NCBI RefSeq assembly: GCF_910592395.1
Contig: NC_088310.1
Coordinates: forward strand, 11,603,501 to 11,667,500
Direction of reading: 5' to 3'
DNA: 64,000 nt
Source: Lineus longissimus
Lineage: Eukaryota; Nemertea; Pilidiophora; Heteronemertea; Lineidae
Shown piece after piece: positions 13,256 to 23,802 of the stretch. Numbering within the stretch: position 1 is the stretch's first letter; each line of letters opens with the position of its first letter. The notes under the pieces are model-generated. The model made no database searches and was not told where the DNA came from. It saw only the letters and a list, made by a program, of their open reading frames with translations. The position numbers and the translations under genes were made by a program.

Positions 13256-13441
13256 TACATGGAAGAATCGTTTATACAAGCAGTGAAAGACACGTTAGGC
13301 GATCGATACAACGATACTACAGAGACTAATCTTAGAAAAATGTTTAAATTTATCTTGACTCACCTTCAAGAGGGATATAACCTTGCCAGCCAAAATCAGG
13401 AGAACCTTAAAATTAATAAAGTGATTGAGGCAGATAGCTGA
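13256..13441 (+). CDS. Possible terminal exon of a globin-like gene
   Basis: A polypyrimidine tract and CAG acceptor (13241-13255) precede an open exon ending in TGA at 13439-13441. The peptide begins YMEESFIQAVKDTLG and continues RYND...LRKMFKFILTHLQEGYN. Its spacing resembles the C-terminal G/H-helix region of globins: an LG turn, then a long amphipathic helix ending in a basic/Gly motif. I found no upstream exons carrying the proximal or distal His. The next 5 kb upstream is transposon-derived, so the other exons are either farther left or lost. It could equally be a terminal exon of an unrelated helical protein, or an orphaned duplicate. Confidence 0.35.
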   Translation, partial: YMEESFIQAVKDTLGDRYNDTTETNLRKMFKFILTHLQEGYNLASQNQENLKINKVIEADS

Positions 13442-13553
13442 AAGAACGTTATCGAACCAATTTGGACTTTGCTGGTACACTTCTCGTGTTTATCCACTAT
13501 CCTCGGGCGGTTGTAGTTAGGGTTGTTGCTATCAATCACCGAATTTAGTCATT

Positions 13554-13860
13554 TGGAGCCGTGGTGGTGTAGTGGCACGGGTTTCTGACTAGCGGTGCCG
13601 GTACAAGACGTCCTGGGGTCGATCCCCACTCTGGGTATGAGGCTCTGTGCAGGTCTTTTTGTCTTACATGCCTAACACCACCGCGGTCATGAAGGTATTG
13701 AAATGGGTACCAGTCTTAAATCCTCAGTTTGCGGTGCTGATTGAGCAGCTCATCTGATCGAGTTCTATTAAAAGGTCTAAGCTTATACTGGGGAATAAAT
13801 GTAAAATGTTTTTGAATGTTCTACATTACAAAGCGCTGTATGATAACTTGCGTTTTTAAT
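13554..13860 (+). repeat. tRNA-derived SINE
   Basis: A pol III A box (TGGTGTAGTGGC, about 13568) and B box (GGGTCGATCCC, about 13617) lie about 50 bases apart, within a tRNA-like 5' head that has lost the full cloverleaf. A non-tRNA body of about 200 bp follows, ending near AAAGCGCTGTATGATAA. This is the structure of a tRNA-SINE. It lies about 110 bp after the stop of the putative globin-like exon. I cannot assign a named family or identify flanking duplications. Confidence 0.6.
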
Positions 13861-15090
13861 AAGCTATAACTTAAGAAACCCTTACATCGCCAGACCAGGA
13901 ATAACCAGGAATAAGTGTTTTTCTTGAGAATCGGGGATAAGAATAGCATTCCGCGAAGTTACTATTTATAGCTCACAAGGTCATTTGCATAAGATATTGA
14001 TGACGTTTTAGTCACGTGACAGTCGGACATCGACACTTATTTCTACGCATTTGAGCTTATTTCAAATTGAATTATCTTTGACCCTGCATTGTTTATAGCA
14101 TAAATGATACCATAGAGTCAGAGAGAGAAATATTCAGAACAATTATGTAGTATTTCCAACACTCGGACATGTGCCAGATTGAATCTAATTGCCGCAGTTA
14201 GAAAGCCTGAATCCATTACGAAACCGCATGTTTGTCCGACATTGCCTGTAATTCAGCGATGGGGAAATAGAGGGCAACAGATGCAGTGACGCCATCCTCG
14301 CGGAATGCTATTGAGTAACAACTTCAGGCATGTGTTTTCTAATTACTATAATAACGCACGACGGATGGAGCAATCAATGAAGTGCATTATCCCCGTAAGC
14401 ATGTGTAGCCATTTTATTAGATTATATATGTGTATGCTAGTGAATTCAACGAATCAACAATATTGTTACAGATGAGTATCAAAAGCGCATAACAGAATGC
14501 TTTTGAAACTTTTATACATAGAGAGTCCAATTCCTCATCATTTTATTTCCTCATGGACTGCCCCCAATGGCGGGAATTGTGGCGGATGAATGATGAGCCA
14601 CTTGACGGTTGTTGTAACGAAACTGTAAGCATTTTTTTACACTCAGAATGCTTAGCGTATATCCCCATGTAATAAGTAACTGTGTACTATCATGTTATGT
14701 TTTCACGGTATTCCTAAACGTCTATTTAGGCTCTTCTAGATAGTCAGTGGTACATATGGCGCATATGGTTGGCAGCCCGCAAAGTTCAACTGTGTGTCGA
14801 CGGAACAGCGGAGGGGGTGGAGGGGGGGGGGGGCGATGCCTGTCCGCTGCTTCTGGAGTAATATCAAACCACAATGCGGATAAACGAACTGCCACCTAGC
14901 CCTTATCTTCAATTGACCTGGACAGCAGTCTAACTTAAACCCGGCGAAAATGTATTTTTCAATGCCCAAAAAACTAAGCCAGCATTTGACAACCACACTC
15001 CACGACCGGATGTGGCTGAACAGCCGGAAAGTTTCCAGCGGTTTCCCATGATTTTTCACGTAAGCATTTCATCATGCGTGAGCACGGCAG
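13861..15090. other. Unassigned non-coding sequence
   Basis: No gene is supportable. A G-rich run lies near 14815-14834. Open frames here are short and overlap on both strands. Confidence 0.5.
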
Positions 15091-15713
15091 TGTGCACTAG
15101 CCTGGTACCACTGGCCACCGCCAGACGACGCTGTATTGACGGGACGGACGGAGGCCAGGTTCCAGCCAATCTTTGCACGACTCGGAATTCTGAGTCACGA
15201 AAGTCGTTGATTTCCAACGTCTTTTTATATTATATTGAAATCGTGTTTAATAAACATGAGTTAGTAGTGCTTGCTTGAAATACTCAAATATTGTGTATTA
15301 AGTGTAATCATGTTCACAAAAGTTTTTTTCGTAGAATACTTTGTGAGATTACGGGTTGGACGAATAATTGTGAACCGACGGCTCATTATCAATAGACGCT
15401 TAAAGCTTCATTTTGTCAACAATTCATTTCCGCATCCGTTTTCTAGCATCATTTCGATAAAATCTGCCTTTATTTAACCTATGGAAAAGTACAAAGAAGT
15501 ACTGGATTTCTCATTGAAATCCAAACTTGCTTTAGGAAGGGTGAATGTTCGCCGTAGTACTGAATATCAGTTTCGCTTTCGGATTTGTTGACAGGCTTCC
15601 CCGCAATGACGTCATTATCTATTTATAGACGGTGGATGGAACCTGGCCTCCGTCCGTCCCGTCAATACAGCGTCGTCTGACGGTGGCCAGTGGTACCAGG
15701 CTAAGTGTGCACA
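15091..15713. mobile_element. MITE with ~75-bp terminal inverted repeats
   Basis: The left arm (15091-15167) begins TGTGCACTAGCCTGGTACC. The right arm (15633-15713) is its reverse complement, ending GGTACCAGGCTAAGTGTGCA. Both share the inner motif GACGGGACGGACGGAGGCC, and identity over about 75 bases is above 90%. The interior is AT-rich and non-coding. Open frames on the minus strand across the arm are repeat artefacts. The target duplication is not clear. Confidence 0.75.
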
Positions 15714-15870
15714 TGGTTTTGTCGGGTATGCTAGTAATCGAACGATATGCACGTGTTTTGCTGGATGTTCCTCTCTCAGGTGTCCGACAGTGTTGATAAT
15801 ATCGTACAGGATCATATATTTGACAGCGATTCCTCCATACAATTGGGGGGGGACCAACTTCCTTAAAGAG

Positions 15871-16070
15871 CACGGTGGGTGAAGGTATTGCAACAAAATA
15901 GAACAAGACCATCCCATTACAATGTTGGAGGGGTGCAATCGGATAAAAATAATAAATACGGGCCTTACGCCCCACATTATGTACACATATTTTGTATGTT
16001 TCTTTTGTGTCCTCATTTCCCCTCCACGTAAGCTCGTATTTTTCGCAAACCGAAACATTCAGAAACCGTG
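15871..16070. mobile_element. Small MITE, CACGGTGGGTAAAGG family, copy 1
   Basis: The left arm starts CACGGTGGGTGAAGGTATT. The right arm is an imperfect reverse complement ending AACCGTG, with the shared inner block GCAAACCGAAAC and GTAAGC. Related copies lie at 42637-43010 and 52657-52866. This is the most diverged of the three. Confidence 0.45.
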
Positions 16071-16563
16071 AAGAGGATAAGAATACCGTTTATGCATGTA
16101 CATGTACAAGTGAGTTAGTCATAGACTTGAAAATGAGACATTGCCATCTTGTGCGAACAGCTCGAAATATTACATGTACTTGCAATGCCATAATAAATAT
16201 ACAACTGGTCCGGTGGCCATACAGGGCCCCGTCATGGATATGTGCAAACATACTGTATCTCCCCTCATTTTGACTCTTGATCTGATGAGTGGGGTGGGTG
16301 TGCTAATGTGTGTGAGGGTGGGGGGACCCCTTAGAAAAGAAATCGCATCATTGTTAAATTCAAGATGGCCGGCGATATATAAGCCAGAAGTTCCTATGTC
16401 TTGTTAATCATCCCGATACATTATGGTGTAAAATCCAAGGTTTATAGGGTCGGTCTATTGAATGCCACCATTCTGTCAACACATTGATTTAATGTTCTCC
16501 AAGTATAGATGGGTGCCAAAATGACCGTCAAAAAGCTGTAATGTGTCCTGTATGGATGGTTAT
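16071..16563. other. Unassigned non-coding sequence
   Basis: This lies between two mobile elements. I see no gene or clear repeat. Confidence 0.5.
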
Positions 16564-17102
16564 ATCCGCAAAAATAGGACGTTGCACAACAAGGTGGTTG
16601 TATATGTGTTTTTAAACGAGGAGGTTACGAAACGGAAGGTCGTACTTTTTATAGACGTTTGGGGCGCTCGCAACACGTGTTCGCATATTTTTTGAAACAA
16701 GGTCGTACTTTTTATCGACGTTTGGTGGCGCTTGCAAGACGTGTTCGCATGTTTTTTGAAAAAGGTCGTACTTTTTGTAAACGTTTGGGGGCGCTCGTGA
16801 AAACTTTGTTGTTGCTATAAGCGAATAATTTTGTTATTGCTGTATGTGAAGTGCCGTGCGATCGTTATACAGGGCTTATTTTACGATAACAAAATTCTTC
16901 GCTTATAGCAATAACAACTTCGCTTATAGCAATAAGAACGTTTCTACGAGGGCCCCAAATTGTTTATCAAAAGTACGACCTTTTTTAAAAAAACTTGCGA
17001 ACACGTGTTGCCAGCGCCACCAAACGTCTATAAAAAGTACGACCTCGCGTTTAAAAACATATATACAACCACCTTGTTTTGCAACGTCCTATTTTTGCGG
17101 AT
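16564..17102. mobile_element. Foldback element with tandem-repeat arms
   Basis: The ends are ATCCGCAAAAATAGGACG (from 16564) and its reverse complement (to 17102). The inner parts of both arms contain GGTCGTACTTTTTATAGAC followed by GTTTGG.GGCGC and an ACACGTGTTCGC block. This unit of about 75 bp is present three times in the left arm (from about 16640, 16700 and 16764) and about one and a half times, inverted, in the right arm. The centre has inverted GCTATAAGCGAA/TTCGCTTATAGC motifs. Almost the whole 0.54 kb can therefore fold on itself. It is non-coding; short frames inside are artefacts. No target duplication was identified. Confidence 0.7.
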
Positions 17103-18132
17103 GACCGCCCATAGTCCTGCGCCTTTTCAATTCTCGCAACATATCAATGTTACATGATCTATCATGGTGCCTTAACCTAAGTGAATGGGTCTATCTTTCC
17201 CTTGTCTACATTATCTGCGTGGAAAAGCTATTTTGTTATCATCAAGTAAGATGTCTGCCGAAATGGCCGCGACAGGCTGTTGTTACAGACTACAGCTGAG
17301 CCTTTCTTGCACCTGATTTTTACGCTGAGTGACGCAGTCTTCCTCTATATTGGCATCTGTATTCTAGTCGTGATGAGATTATTATGTTCTTTTTACTCCT
17401 ACATGTACGACATAACACAAAACAATAAAATCCACTGAAAAGAACGGGTGTTCCGATTACTTGACACACCCGTACATGTGTTGTATAATTCCATAAAACC
17501 GATTTTAAACAATTTAAATAAAGTTCACAACGGGTTTAATGCTCTAAACCAATTTTACGCTGTAATAGGGTCTTAATTGTGAAATGTATTGAACCAGCAG
17601 CGGGGAGGGGGTATAATTGCCTTTGCTTGAGCGGCCAAGCCTATGCATTTGTTGCCAGGCTAATTTTTCAAAAGCTTTATTTCATTGATCAATTCAAGGT
17701 GGTTGCCAAAAGGCAGTAGTCGTGTACTACAGCTTTTCTTCTTTTCGCTTAGTAGTTATTGTTGCTGCTCCGACCTAGGTTTGGGTTCAATTCTTTGCCA
17801 TCACAGTCTGTTAAAAAAAGTGGAAATGATCATCAGCAAATCCAAATTGCTGCAAGAAGATGGTACCTGAAGTGTGTCAAAGAGTTCCCTGAAAACACCA
17901 GATTTCAAGAACTTCCAAGGACATTCAAGGTAAGGACATGGTGGAACAGCGGACTGAAACGGAGCAACGATTGCGAAAAATGAAGAGAAATTCTATTACG
18001 CATCATTAAGCAATATGAAGTGAGTGGCAATCTTATTGTGAGAGCTGTGATTCGGAAGCCTTGGGCATCGATCTGACATTGCTTTGATACGAAAAAAGTA
18101 GAACAATAAATTGCGACAAATGAAATCATTTA
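17103..18132. other. Unassigned sequence
   Basis: No supportable exon. Short frames at 17685-17983 have no recognisable domain, although lysine-rich stretches and a splice-like AAG|GTAAGG at about 17930 occur. This could hide part of an unrecognised exon. Confidence 0.4.
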
Positions 18133-18133
18133 T

Positions 18134-18306
18134 TAGGGCCGTTCATTACACGGGACCAAACTAATCTTGATCGATCCGGGTCGGTCTAGATGGGCCTGAC
18201 GTGTGAACGCGCGCGAATGTGATCGGGTCTTACGCCAAACGTGACGTCATGAGCGATGTAATCTGGTTTGATCTGTCTTGGTTTGGTGCCGTGTAATCGA
18301 CCCTGT
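18134..18306. mobile_element. Short MITE (about 170 bp)
   Basis: The left end is AGGGCCGTTCATTACACGG followed by ACCAAAC. The right end is its reverse complement (GTTTGGTGCCGTGTAATCGACCCT). The arms are about 30-35 bp with a few mismatches. The interior is GC-richer than the flanks. The GGGCC terminus resembles PIF/Harbinger-type MITEs, but no TWA duplication is evident. Confidence 0.6.
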
Positions 18307-18724
18307 AGTAGCAACTTGTAGGGCCACACTGTACATGTGTTTGCAAAAGTTTAGGTAAATGTGACCTACTTTCCTGGGACCTGTTTCATAAAACTTTTGA
18401 ACAGACTTCCTTCAAGGTACCATAAAGGAAGGATATAACGTCTATTTAAAGCTGCGTATTAAAAGGGTTTCATAACTCGTTTTTACTCTGCCATTACATT
18501 AAATTTAACAGGCCTGCCATTTATAAATAAATAATAGTATGGTGTACCTCATTTGTGAAAAAAAAACCTCTAACGCAAAGTGATTTATTGTGTTGAGATT
18601 CGTAATACATGATCGGGCCGTGGCAAAATGTGTCAATTTGAGTGTATTTGGTTCCTATACACTATATGAATGCCCTTTCGACATACAAAACTTCCTTTCC
18701 ATGCATTACCTCTGTGCCGGGAAC

Positions 18725-18793
18725 ATGGCCAAGAGACGGCGATCTCGCAATTGGACTGATACTGAATTTGATGTTTTAGTTGAGTTCTACTCA
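18725..18793 (+). pseudogene. Myb/SANT-like ORF, N-terminal stub (copy 1)
   Basis: ATG at 18725 encodes MAKRRRSRNWTDTEFDVLVE followed by FYSE. This is a typical start of the Myb/SANT-like accessory protein of Harbinger elements. After about 23 codons it runs directly into the antisense end of the HARBI1 ORF, so the rest of the domain is deleted. The same junction is present in copy 2. Confidence 0.65.
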
Positions 18794-19868
18794 GAACTCA
18801 ATTACAAGCTGACGAATATGATTGTCGTTCACATCCATGTGTCGAGGAGGAAATTCATCATCCCCTGCGTCACCATCAGAGGTCTCGTCATCATCGTCAT
18901 CGTCATCTGAATCCTCCACTAAGGGCAATCTATCCGGGACAGCAATGTTGTGGAGCAGGCAGCACGACTGAATAATAATGCTTGCCTTTTGTGGTGTGTA
19001 TTGAATCTCCTTGCGGAGGCATCTGAACCGTTGCTTTAGGAGACCGTTGCAACGTTCTATGATGCATCTGGCTCTTATTTGCATCATATTTGCATCCTGG
19101 AATGCCCTTTCCTGTCTGCTTTGGGCATTGGCAAGAGATGTCAAAAGCCACCTCTTGCAAGGATACCCCGAGTCTCCCAACATCCAACCATTCGGTGGAT
19201 TGTTTTCAAATGCCTGGCCAAGGGCTGAACTGTGGAGAACGAAGGCGTCATGAGACCCTCCTCGAAAACGTGCCACACAGTTATATATGATCATATCCCA
19301 ATCACAAACTAGCATGACATTAATGCTGTGGTATCCTTTCCGATTGATATAAACCTTTTCGTTGATGTGAGACTTGCGTATACGACAATGGGTCCCATCG
19401 ATCGATCCAATTACTCTTGGAAAACCCGTGTTGTCAAAAAATTTGGTTTTGACCTTCTGGAGGTCCCTCTCAAAGTGAACGTGTTGGTCAATGCGTGCTG
19501 CAAACGCGGATGACACAGCGCCAATACACCTCGATGTTGTCGCAAAGCTCACATGGTGAATATCACCGATACTGGATTGTTCATGCCCGGTTGCGAAATA
19601 TCGTAATGCTATACACACTTGCAATGATACTGGGAGGGCGTCATTTCTCTGAGTAGGATGCTCCAACTCCTCCCACAGCTGACAACAAAAATCGACACAT
19701 ATGTTGTTCGGGAAACGATATCTAGCTCTTGATGAATGAATCATCTCTCATGGAATCCAGCGGATTGAATCGATCCCTGAATACCCGTTCTCGTCGAAGA
19801 TTTCGCCTATTCCGCTCCTTAATCAAGCGCAACATGATGCCACGTTTACCCTGGACGAAATCCTCGCG
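18791..19868 (-). pseudogene. HARBI1-like PIF/Harbinger transposase, copy 1
   Basis: A 318-codon minus-strand frame (18791-19744) carries the full DDE core: Asp in IGSIDGTHCRI (about residue 116), Asp in LGDSGYPCKRW (about 191) and Glu in IIERCNGLLKQRF (about 230). The tail is acidic, with DSDDDDDDD. The protein's own N-terminal part (EDFVQGKRGIMLRLI... RVFRDRFNPLDSMRDD) is encoded upstream, at 19745-19868. It is separated by a 4-bp CTAG insertion (about 19721-19726), as comparison with copy 3 shows (AAGAGATATCG there, AAGAGCTAGATATCG here). The frame is therefore interrupted, although the catalytic domain is intact. It cuts and pastes Harbinger DNA in other genomes together with a Myb-like partner, here reduced to a stub. 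Confidence 0.85.
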
Positions 19869-19969
19869 ACTAAAGGAACTCTAGACTACCTTCAGGTTTA
19901 AAGGAACCGAATAAAATAAAGACAGGATAAAACCACTACCTGAAACACTCTTAATGGTATCATAAACCT

Positions 19970-20330
19970 ATATATTTTAAAGGCACGTTTATGAAACGCG
20001 TTCTTCCTTTAAGGAGTGACTTTTTCCGCGAGGACTTCGTCCAGGGTAAACGTGGAATCATGTTGCGCTTGATTCAGGAACGGAATAGGCAAAATCTTCG
20101 ACGAGAACGGGTATTCAGGGATCGATTCAATCCGCTGGATTCCATGAGAGATGATTTATTCATCAAGAGATATCGTTTCCCGAAGAACATATGTTTCGAT
20201 TTTTGTCGTCAGCTGTCGGAGGAGTTGGAGCATCCTACTCAGAGAAATGACGCCCTCCCAGTATCATTGCAAGTGTGTATAGCATTACGATATTTCGCAA
20301 CCAGGCATGAACAATCTAGACGCAATGGTC
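19970..20330 (+). pseudogene. HARBI1-like transposase, N-terminal fragment (copy 3)
   Basis: Codons from 19991 encode FREDFVQGKRGIMLRLIQER, then RVFRDRFNPLDSMRDDLF, RYRFPKNICFDFCRQL and up to FATRHEQS, where homology to copies 1 and 2 stops (about 20320). The remaining frame to 20443 is unrelated. No DDE residue is retained. It preserves the uninterrupted reading frame across the site of the CTAG insertion in copy 1. It lies head-to-head with copy 1. Confidence 0.75.
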
Positions 20331-20443
20331 CCGGAACCGCCGACAGGCGGCACCACCTCACGACGAAGGCTTTTGCGGACCGCTTCAAATGGTTTCATAA
20401 GTCATATTCCTGGTTGTGGATTTCGACCTCCAGTTATCTATGA

Positions 20444-21574
20444 TAGAACCCGCTCCAATCGGTTTAACCGCATGGAATAGTTAGCAAAATAATTTTCAAG
20501 GTAGTTTACGGTGAAAAGGAGCGCGGACGAAATTTGACTTAGAAGAAAAAAAGGATTTTATCGGTGAATATCAAAACTGATGACGCGTCCGAAATTGTGA
20601 ACTGATAATATTTAGCAAGATCCGATGACGACGCAGACATTGCACAATTTTGTGACGTTGCACCACACACGATTTTATGACGTTGTACACCTCGTGTATG
20701 CACGTGTATGCTCATGTCATCGTGCGGTAAAATATGACAGCCACGGCTGCCGGTACTTTCGGTGTTTGCGCCTTGTAACTGGTAAGTTTGTGGAAAGAGC
20801 CATGTTTCAAGTGACATAAGCCATTAGGAATGCGTGTGTATTCTTTGGGCGGCTTAATGACACCGACCTTGAAGTCAAGTAAGTAGTACTAGTGTGGGCC
20901 TAGGCCCGACCGGCATCCATGCACTCTGCTCATTTCATGATTTGGTCAACGATTTGAAGCAGCCGTGTCATACCCAAAAACATTCACAAGTGCAATGTTT
21001 CATGCCAGAAAGTTCCACAACATGACATGCACCAAACTTCTTGCAATTATGACGTCAGTGCATACAGCACATCCAGTGCCAAAAAGCAGCAGGGACAAAA
21101 TCACATCAATGCATCCTTCTTCTCGTCAACCACAACTGTCCGATATTCCACGACATTTCTATCTGAATGTGAGTACAAACAGAACCAATCAACTTGTATC
21201 CGCTTCATCCATTTAACATCTGCAGCACAATGTGAGAGGACGCATTGCCTTCATAAGCAATGCATCCTCTCACCTCTCGCCTCCAAATCTCAAACTGTCC
21301 AAATAAAACTTTCCCTTTTTACAAACTCTACAACAAAACTGAATGTCAGTATAAACAGCTCCTAATCGACTCATATAACCTTAAATCACTTTACATGTGC
21401 AGTATCGTGTGAGAGCTTCCACATCATTAAAGCCCTATGATCACCACAGGAGAAAAACCATCCACCATTGCCACCCCAAACCCACAAATACAACCCTACA
21501 AGTCGAGAACACCCTCCATATGGCCAAACTCACTGCTCCTTACTAAATAAGCTCAAATAACCAAACCCAGCTTG
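20444..21574. other. Unassigned spacer inside the Harbinger palindrome
   Basis: No exon is supportable. The right half is strongly C/A-rich on the + strand. It contains a diverged tandem duplication and a 17-bp-stem hairpin (about 21232-21274, GTGAGAGGACGCATTGC paired with GCAATGCATCCTCTCAC across an 8-base loop). Confidence 0.45.
21137..21417 (+). repeat. Diverged tandem duplication (unit about 155 bp)
   Basis: Two successive blocks each carry, in order, CTGTCC, CTGAATGT.AGTA.AAACAG, a CATTTAAC/TTAAATC.CTTTAC block and GTGTGAGAG-like ends. The first starts at about 21137 and the second at about 21294. It is non-coding. Confidence 0.4.
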
Positions 21575-21576
21575 TT

Positions 21577-22499
21577 CCGAAAACAACATATGTGTCGATT
21601 TTTGTTGTCAGCTGTGGGAGGAGTTGGAGCATCCTACTCAGAGAAATGACGCCCTCCCAGTATCATTGCAAGTGTGTATAGCATTACGATATTTCGCAAC
21701 CGGGCATGAACAATCCAGTATCGGTGATATTCACCATGTGAGCATTGCGACAACATCGAGGTGTATTGGCGCTGTGTCATCCGCGTTTGCAGCACGCGTT
21801 GACCAACACATTCACTTTGAGAGGGACCTCCAGAAGGTCAAAACCAAATTTTTTGATAACACGGGTTTTCCAAGAGAAATTGGATCGATCGATGGGACCC
21901 ATTGTCGTATACGCAAGCCTCACATCAACGAAAACGTGTATATCAATCGGAAAGGATACCACAGCATTAATGTCATACTAGTTTGTGATTGGGATATGAT
22001 CATAAATAACTGTGTGGCACGTTTTCGAGGAGGGTCTCATGACACCTTCGTTCTCCACAGTTCAGCCCTTGGCCAGGCATTTGAAAACAATCCACCGAAT
22101 GGTTGGATGTTGGGAGACTCGGGGTATCCTTGAAAGAGGTGGCTTCTGACACCTCTTGCCAATGCCCAAAGCAGACAGGAAAGGGCATTCCAGGATGCAA
22201 ATATGATGCAAATAAGAGCCAGATGCATCATAGAACGTTGCAACGGTCTCCTAAAGCAACGGTTTAGATGCCTCCGCAAGGAGATTCAATACACACAACA
22301 AACGGTAAGCATTATTATTCAGTCCTGCTGCCTGCTCCACAACATTGCTGTCCCGGATAGATTGCCCTTAGTGGAGGATTCAGATGACGATGATGATGAT
22401 GACGAGGACTCTGATGACGATGCAGGGGATGATGAATTTCCTCCTCGAGACATGGATGTGAACGGCAATCAAATTCGCCAGCTTGTAATTGAGTTCTGA
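21577..22499 (+). pseudogene. HARBI1-like transposase, copy 2
   Basis: This is nearly identical to copy 1 in inverted orientation. It lacks the extreme N-terminus and starts within ENNICVDFCCQLWEELEHP. One nonsense mutation, TGC to TGA at 22131-22133, falls in the GDSGYPC motif immediately after the second catalytic Asp. The frame then continues open to 22499, with IIERCNGLLKQRF and the acidic tail. DDE residues are present. The stop inactivates the copy unless read through. Confidence 0.85.
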
Positions 22500-22580
22500 G
22501 TAGAACTCCACAAAAACATCAAATTCAGTATCAGTTCAATTGCCGGCGAGATCGCTGTCTCTTGGCCATGTTCCTGGCAC
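22500..22580 (-). pseudogene. Myb/SANT-like ORF stub (copy 2)
   Basis: The reverse strand begins ATGGCCAAGAGACAGCGATC (ATG near 22570), the same start as the stub in copy 1. It likewise joins the end of the HARBI1 ORF after about 25 codons. A few extra bases disrupt its frame relative to copy 1. Confidence 0.55.
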
Positions 22581-22964
22581 AGAGTTAATGCATGGAACGG
22601 AAGTTTCGTATGTCGAAAGGGCATTCATATAGTGTATAGGAACCAAATACACTCAAATTGACACATTTTGCCACGGCCCGATCATGTATTACGAATCTCA
22701 ACACAATAAATCACTCTGCGTTCGAGTTTTTCTTTTCACCAATGAGGTACACCATACAATCATTTATTAATGGCAGGCCTGTTAAACTTAATGTAATGGC
22801 AGAGTAAAAATGAGTTATGAAACGCTTTTAATACGCAGCTTTAAATAGACGTTACATCCTTCCTTTATGGTACCTTGAAGGAAGTATGTTAAAAAGTTTT
22901 ATGAAACAGGTCCCTGGTCTTTAAAAAAGGAAAAAAAACACACGAGTCATGTTTGTCACTGATT

Positions 22965-23442
22965 TGTCTGAACGTTTGACACTGTGCTACAATATTTTGA
23001 TCTCGACCTATATTTTTCAAGGTCACATATGTCAAAACCTGGAATTTATCTTAAGGACAATGTGACCTACCTTTCAGTTGTAAGCACATGTTCCAACATT
23101 TACAAAAATGAAAATAAATTCCAACCAACAGGTGATGAGGACAATTGCTCTGGGGGCCCTGGTCTTTTCATGCCCATGACCAAAAAGCATCTTCACTTTC
23201 AAAAATAACGGAATCAGTTTCCACGATCATAAGCCGGCGTGCTGTTAGGTAGTTTTCGTTGTGAGACGTTTCTGAGAAGCAAGGTTGAAGTCCATTTGCC
23301 AGGTTCAATGCAGAAAAACATATCGCTTCTGTTGAAGTGGGCTGACTTCAAACTGAGACGAGTTCTTGTCCTTTCCAAGACCGATGGAAGATCTGGGATG
23401 AACAAACAATGCAGCAGGAGTTGTGAACGGCCTCTTGTTTAT
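22965..23442 (+). mobile_element. Degraded Helentron-like fragment
   Basis: It shares AAGGTCACATATGTCAAA and AATGTGACCTACCTTTCAG motifs with the element at 47226-48133. It ends near GGCCTCTTGTTTA, like the 3' terminus of copy d. The 5' hairpin and the 3' stem are not recognisable, so boundaries are approximate. Confidence 0.35.
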
Positions 23443-23802
23443 TGATCACCTGAACTGAGTTGGATTGATAATGAGTTGGACCATCCAGTGTCGAGTTGGG
23501 CATCCGTACCTTCCACTTAGACAGCTATTCCGGAACTCTCTTTAAAGTACACGTTGGCAATATCAAATCATCTAGCAACTGTCACAACATGTGGTAAATC
23601 CCTACTAATAACAAGTGACATAATATGATATCGTTAGACCTAATGTTCCTACATACTTATATGGCCTTGAGAATATACGCATGTCCACGCTATACTAGGA
23701 CTATAGGCCTGTTGATGAATTTACTTGACTTGACTTGACTGGAATTGACCTATTGTCATCATTATCATTGTAATTATAATTATTATTATTATATAAGATA
23801 TA
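23443..23802. other. Unassigned sequence
   Basis: No gene or clear repeat, except a short AT-rich (TAAT/TATT) run at about 23764-23795. Confidence 0.45.

Larger units (their letters stand above)
18376..22914. mobile_element. Palindromic composite of three Harbinger copies
   Basis: The outer ends are inverted copies of GGGACCTGTTTCATAAAACTT (18376 rightward; 22914 leftward). About 1.3 kb next to each end is the same sequence in opposite orientation: copy 1 on the minus strand at 18376-19870 and copy 2 on the plus strand at about 21575-22914. A third, 5'-part copy lies between them on the plus strand (about 19970-20330). The structure may be a composite or foldback Harbinger, or the result of nearby inverted insertions plus rearrangement. 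I see no matching target duplication outside the two ends. Confidence 0.6.

Noticed and set aside
15615-16058. 147-codon minus-strand ORF and a shorter overlapping frame
   Set aside because: It spans the inverted arm of a MITE and a second MITE. No domain, and the frame depends on repeat sequence.
19011-19513. Plus-strand ORFs opposite HARBI1 copy 1, and matching minus-strand ORFs opposite copy 2 (21777-22279)
   Set aside because: Antisense shadows of the transposase coding sequence.
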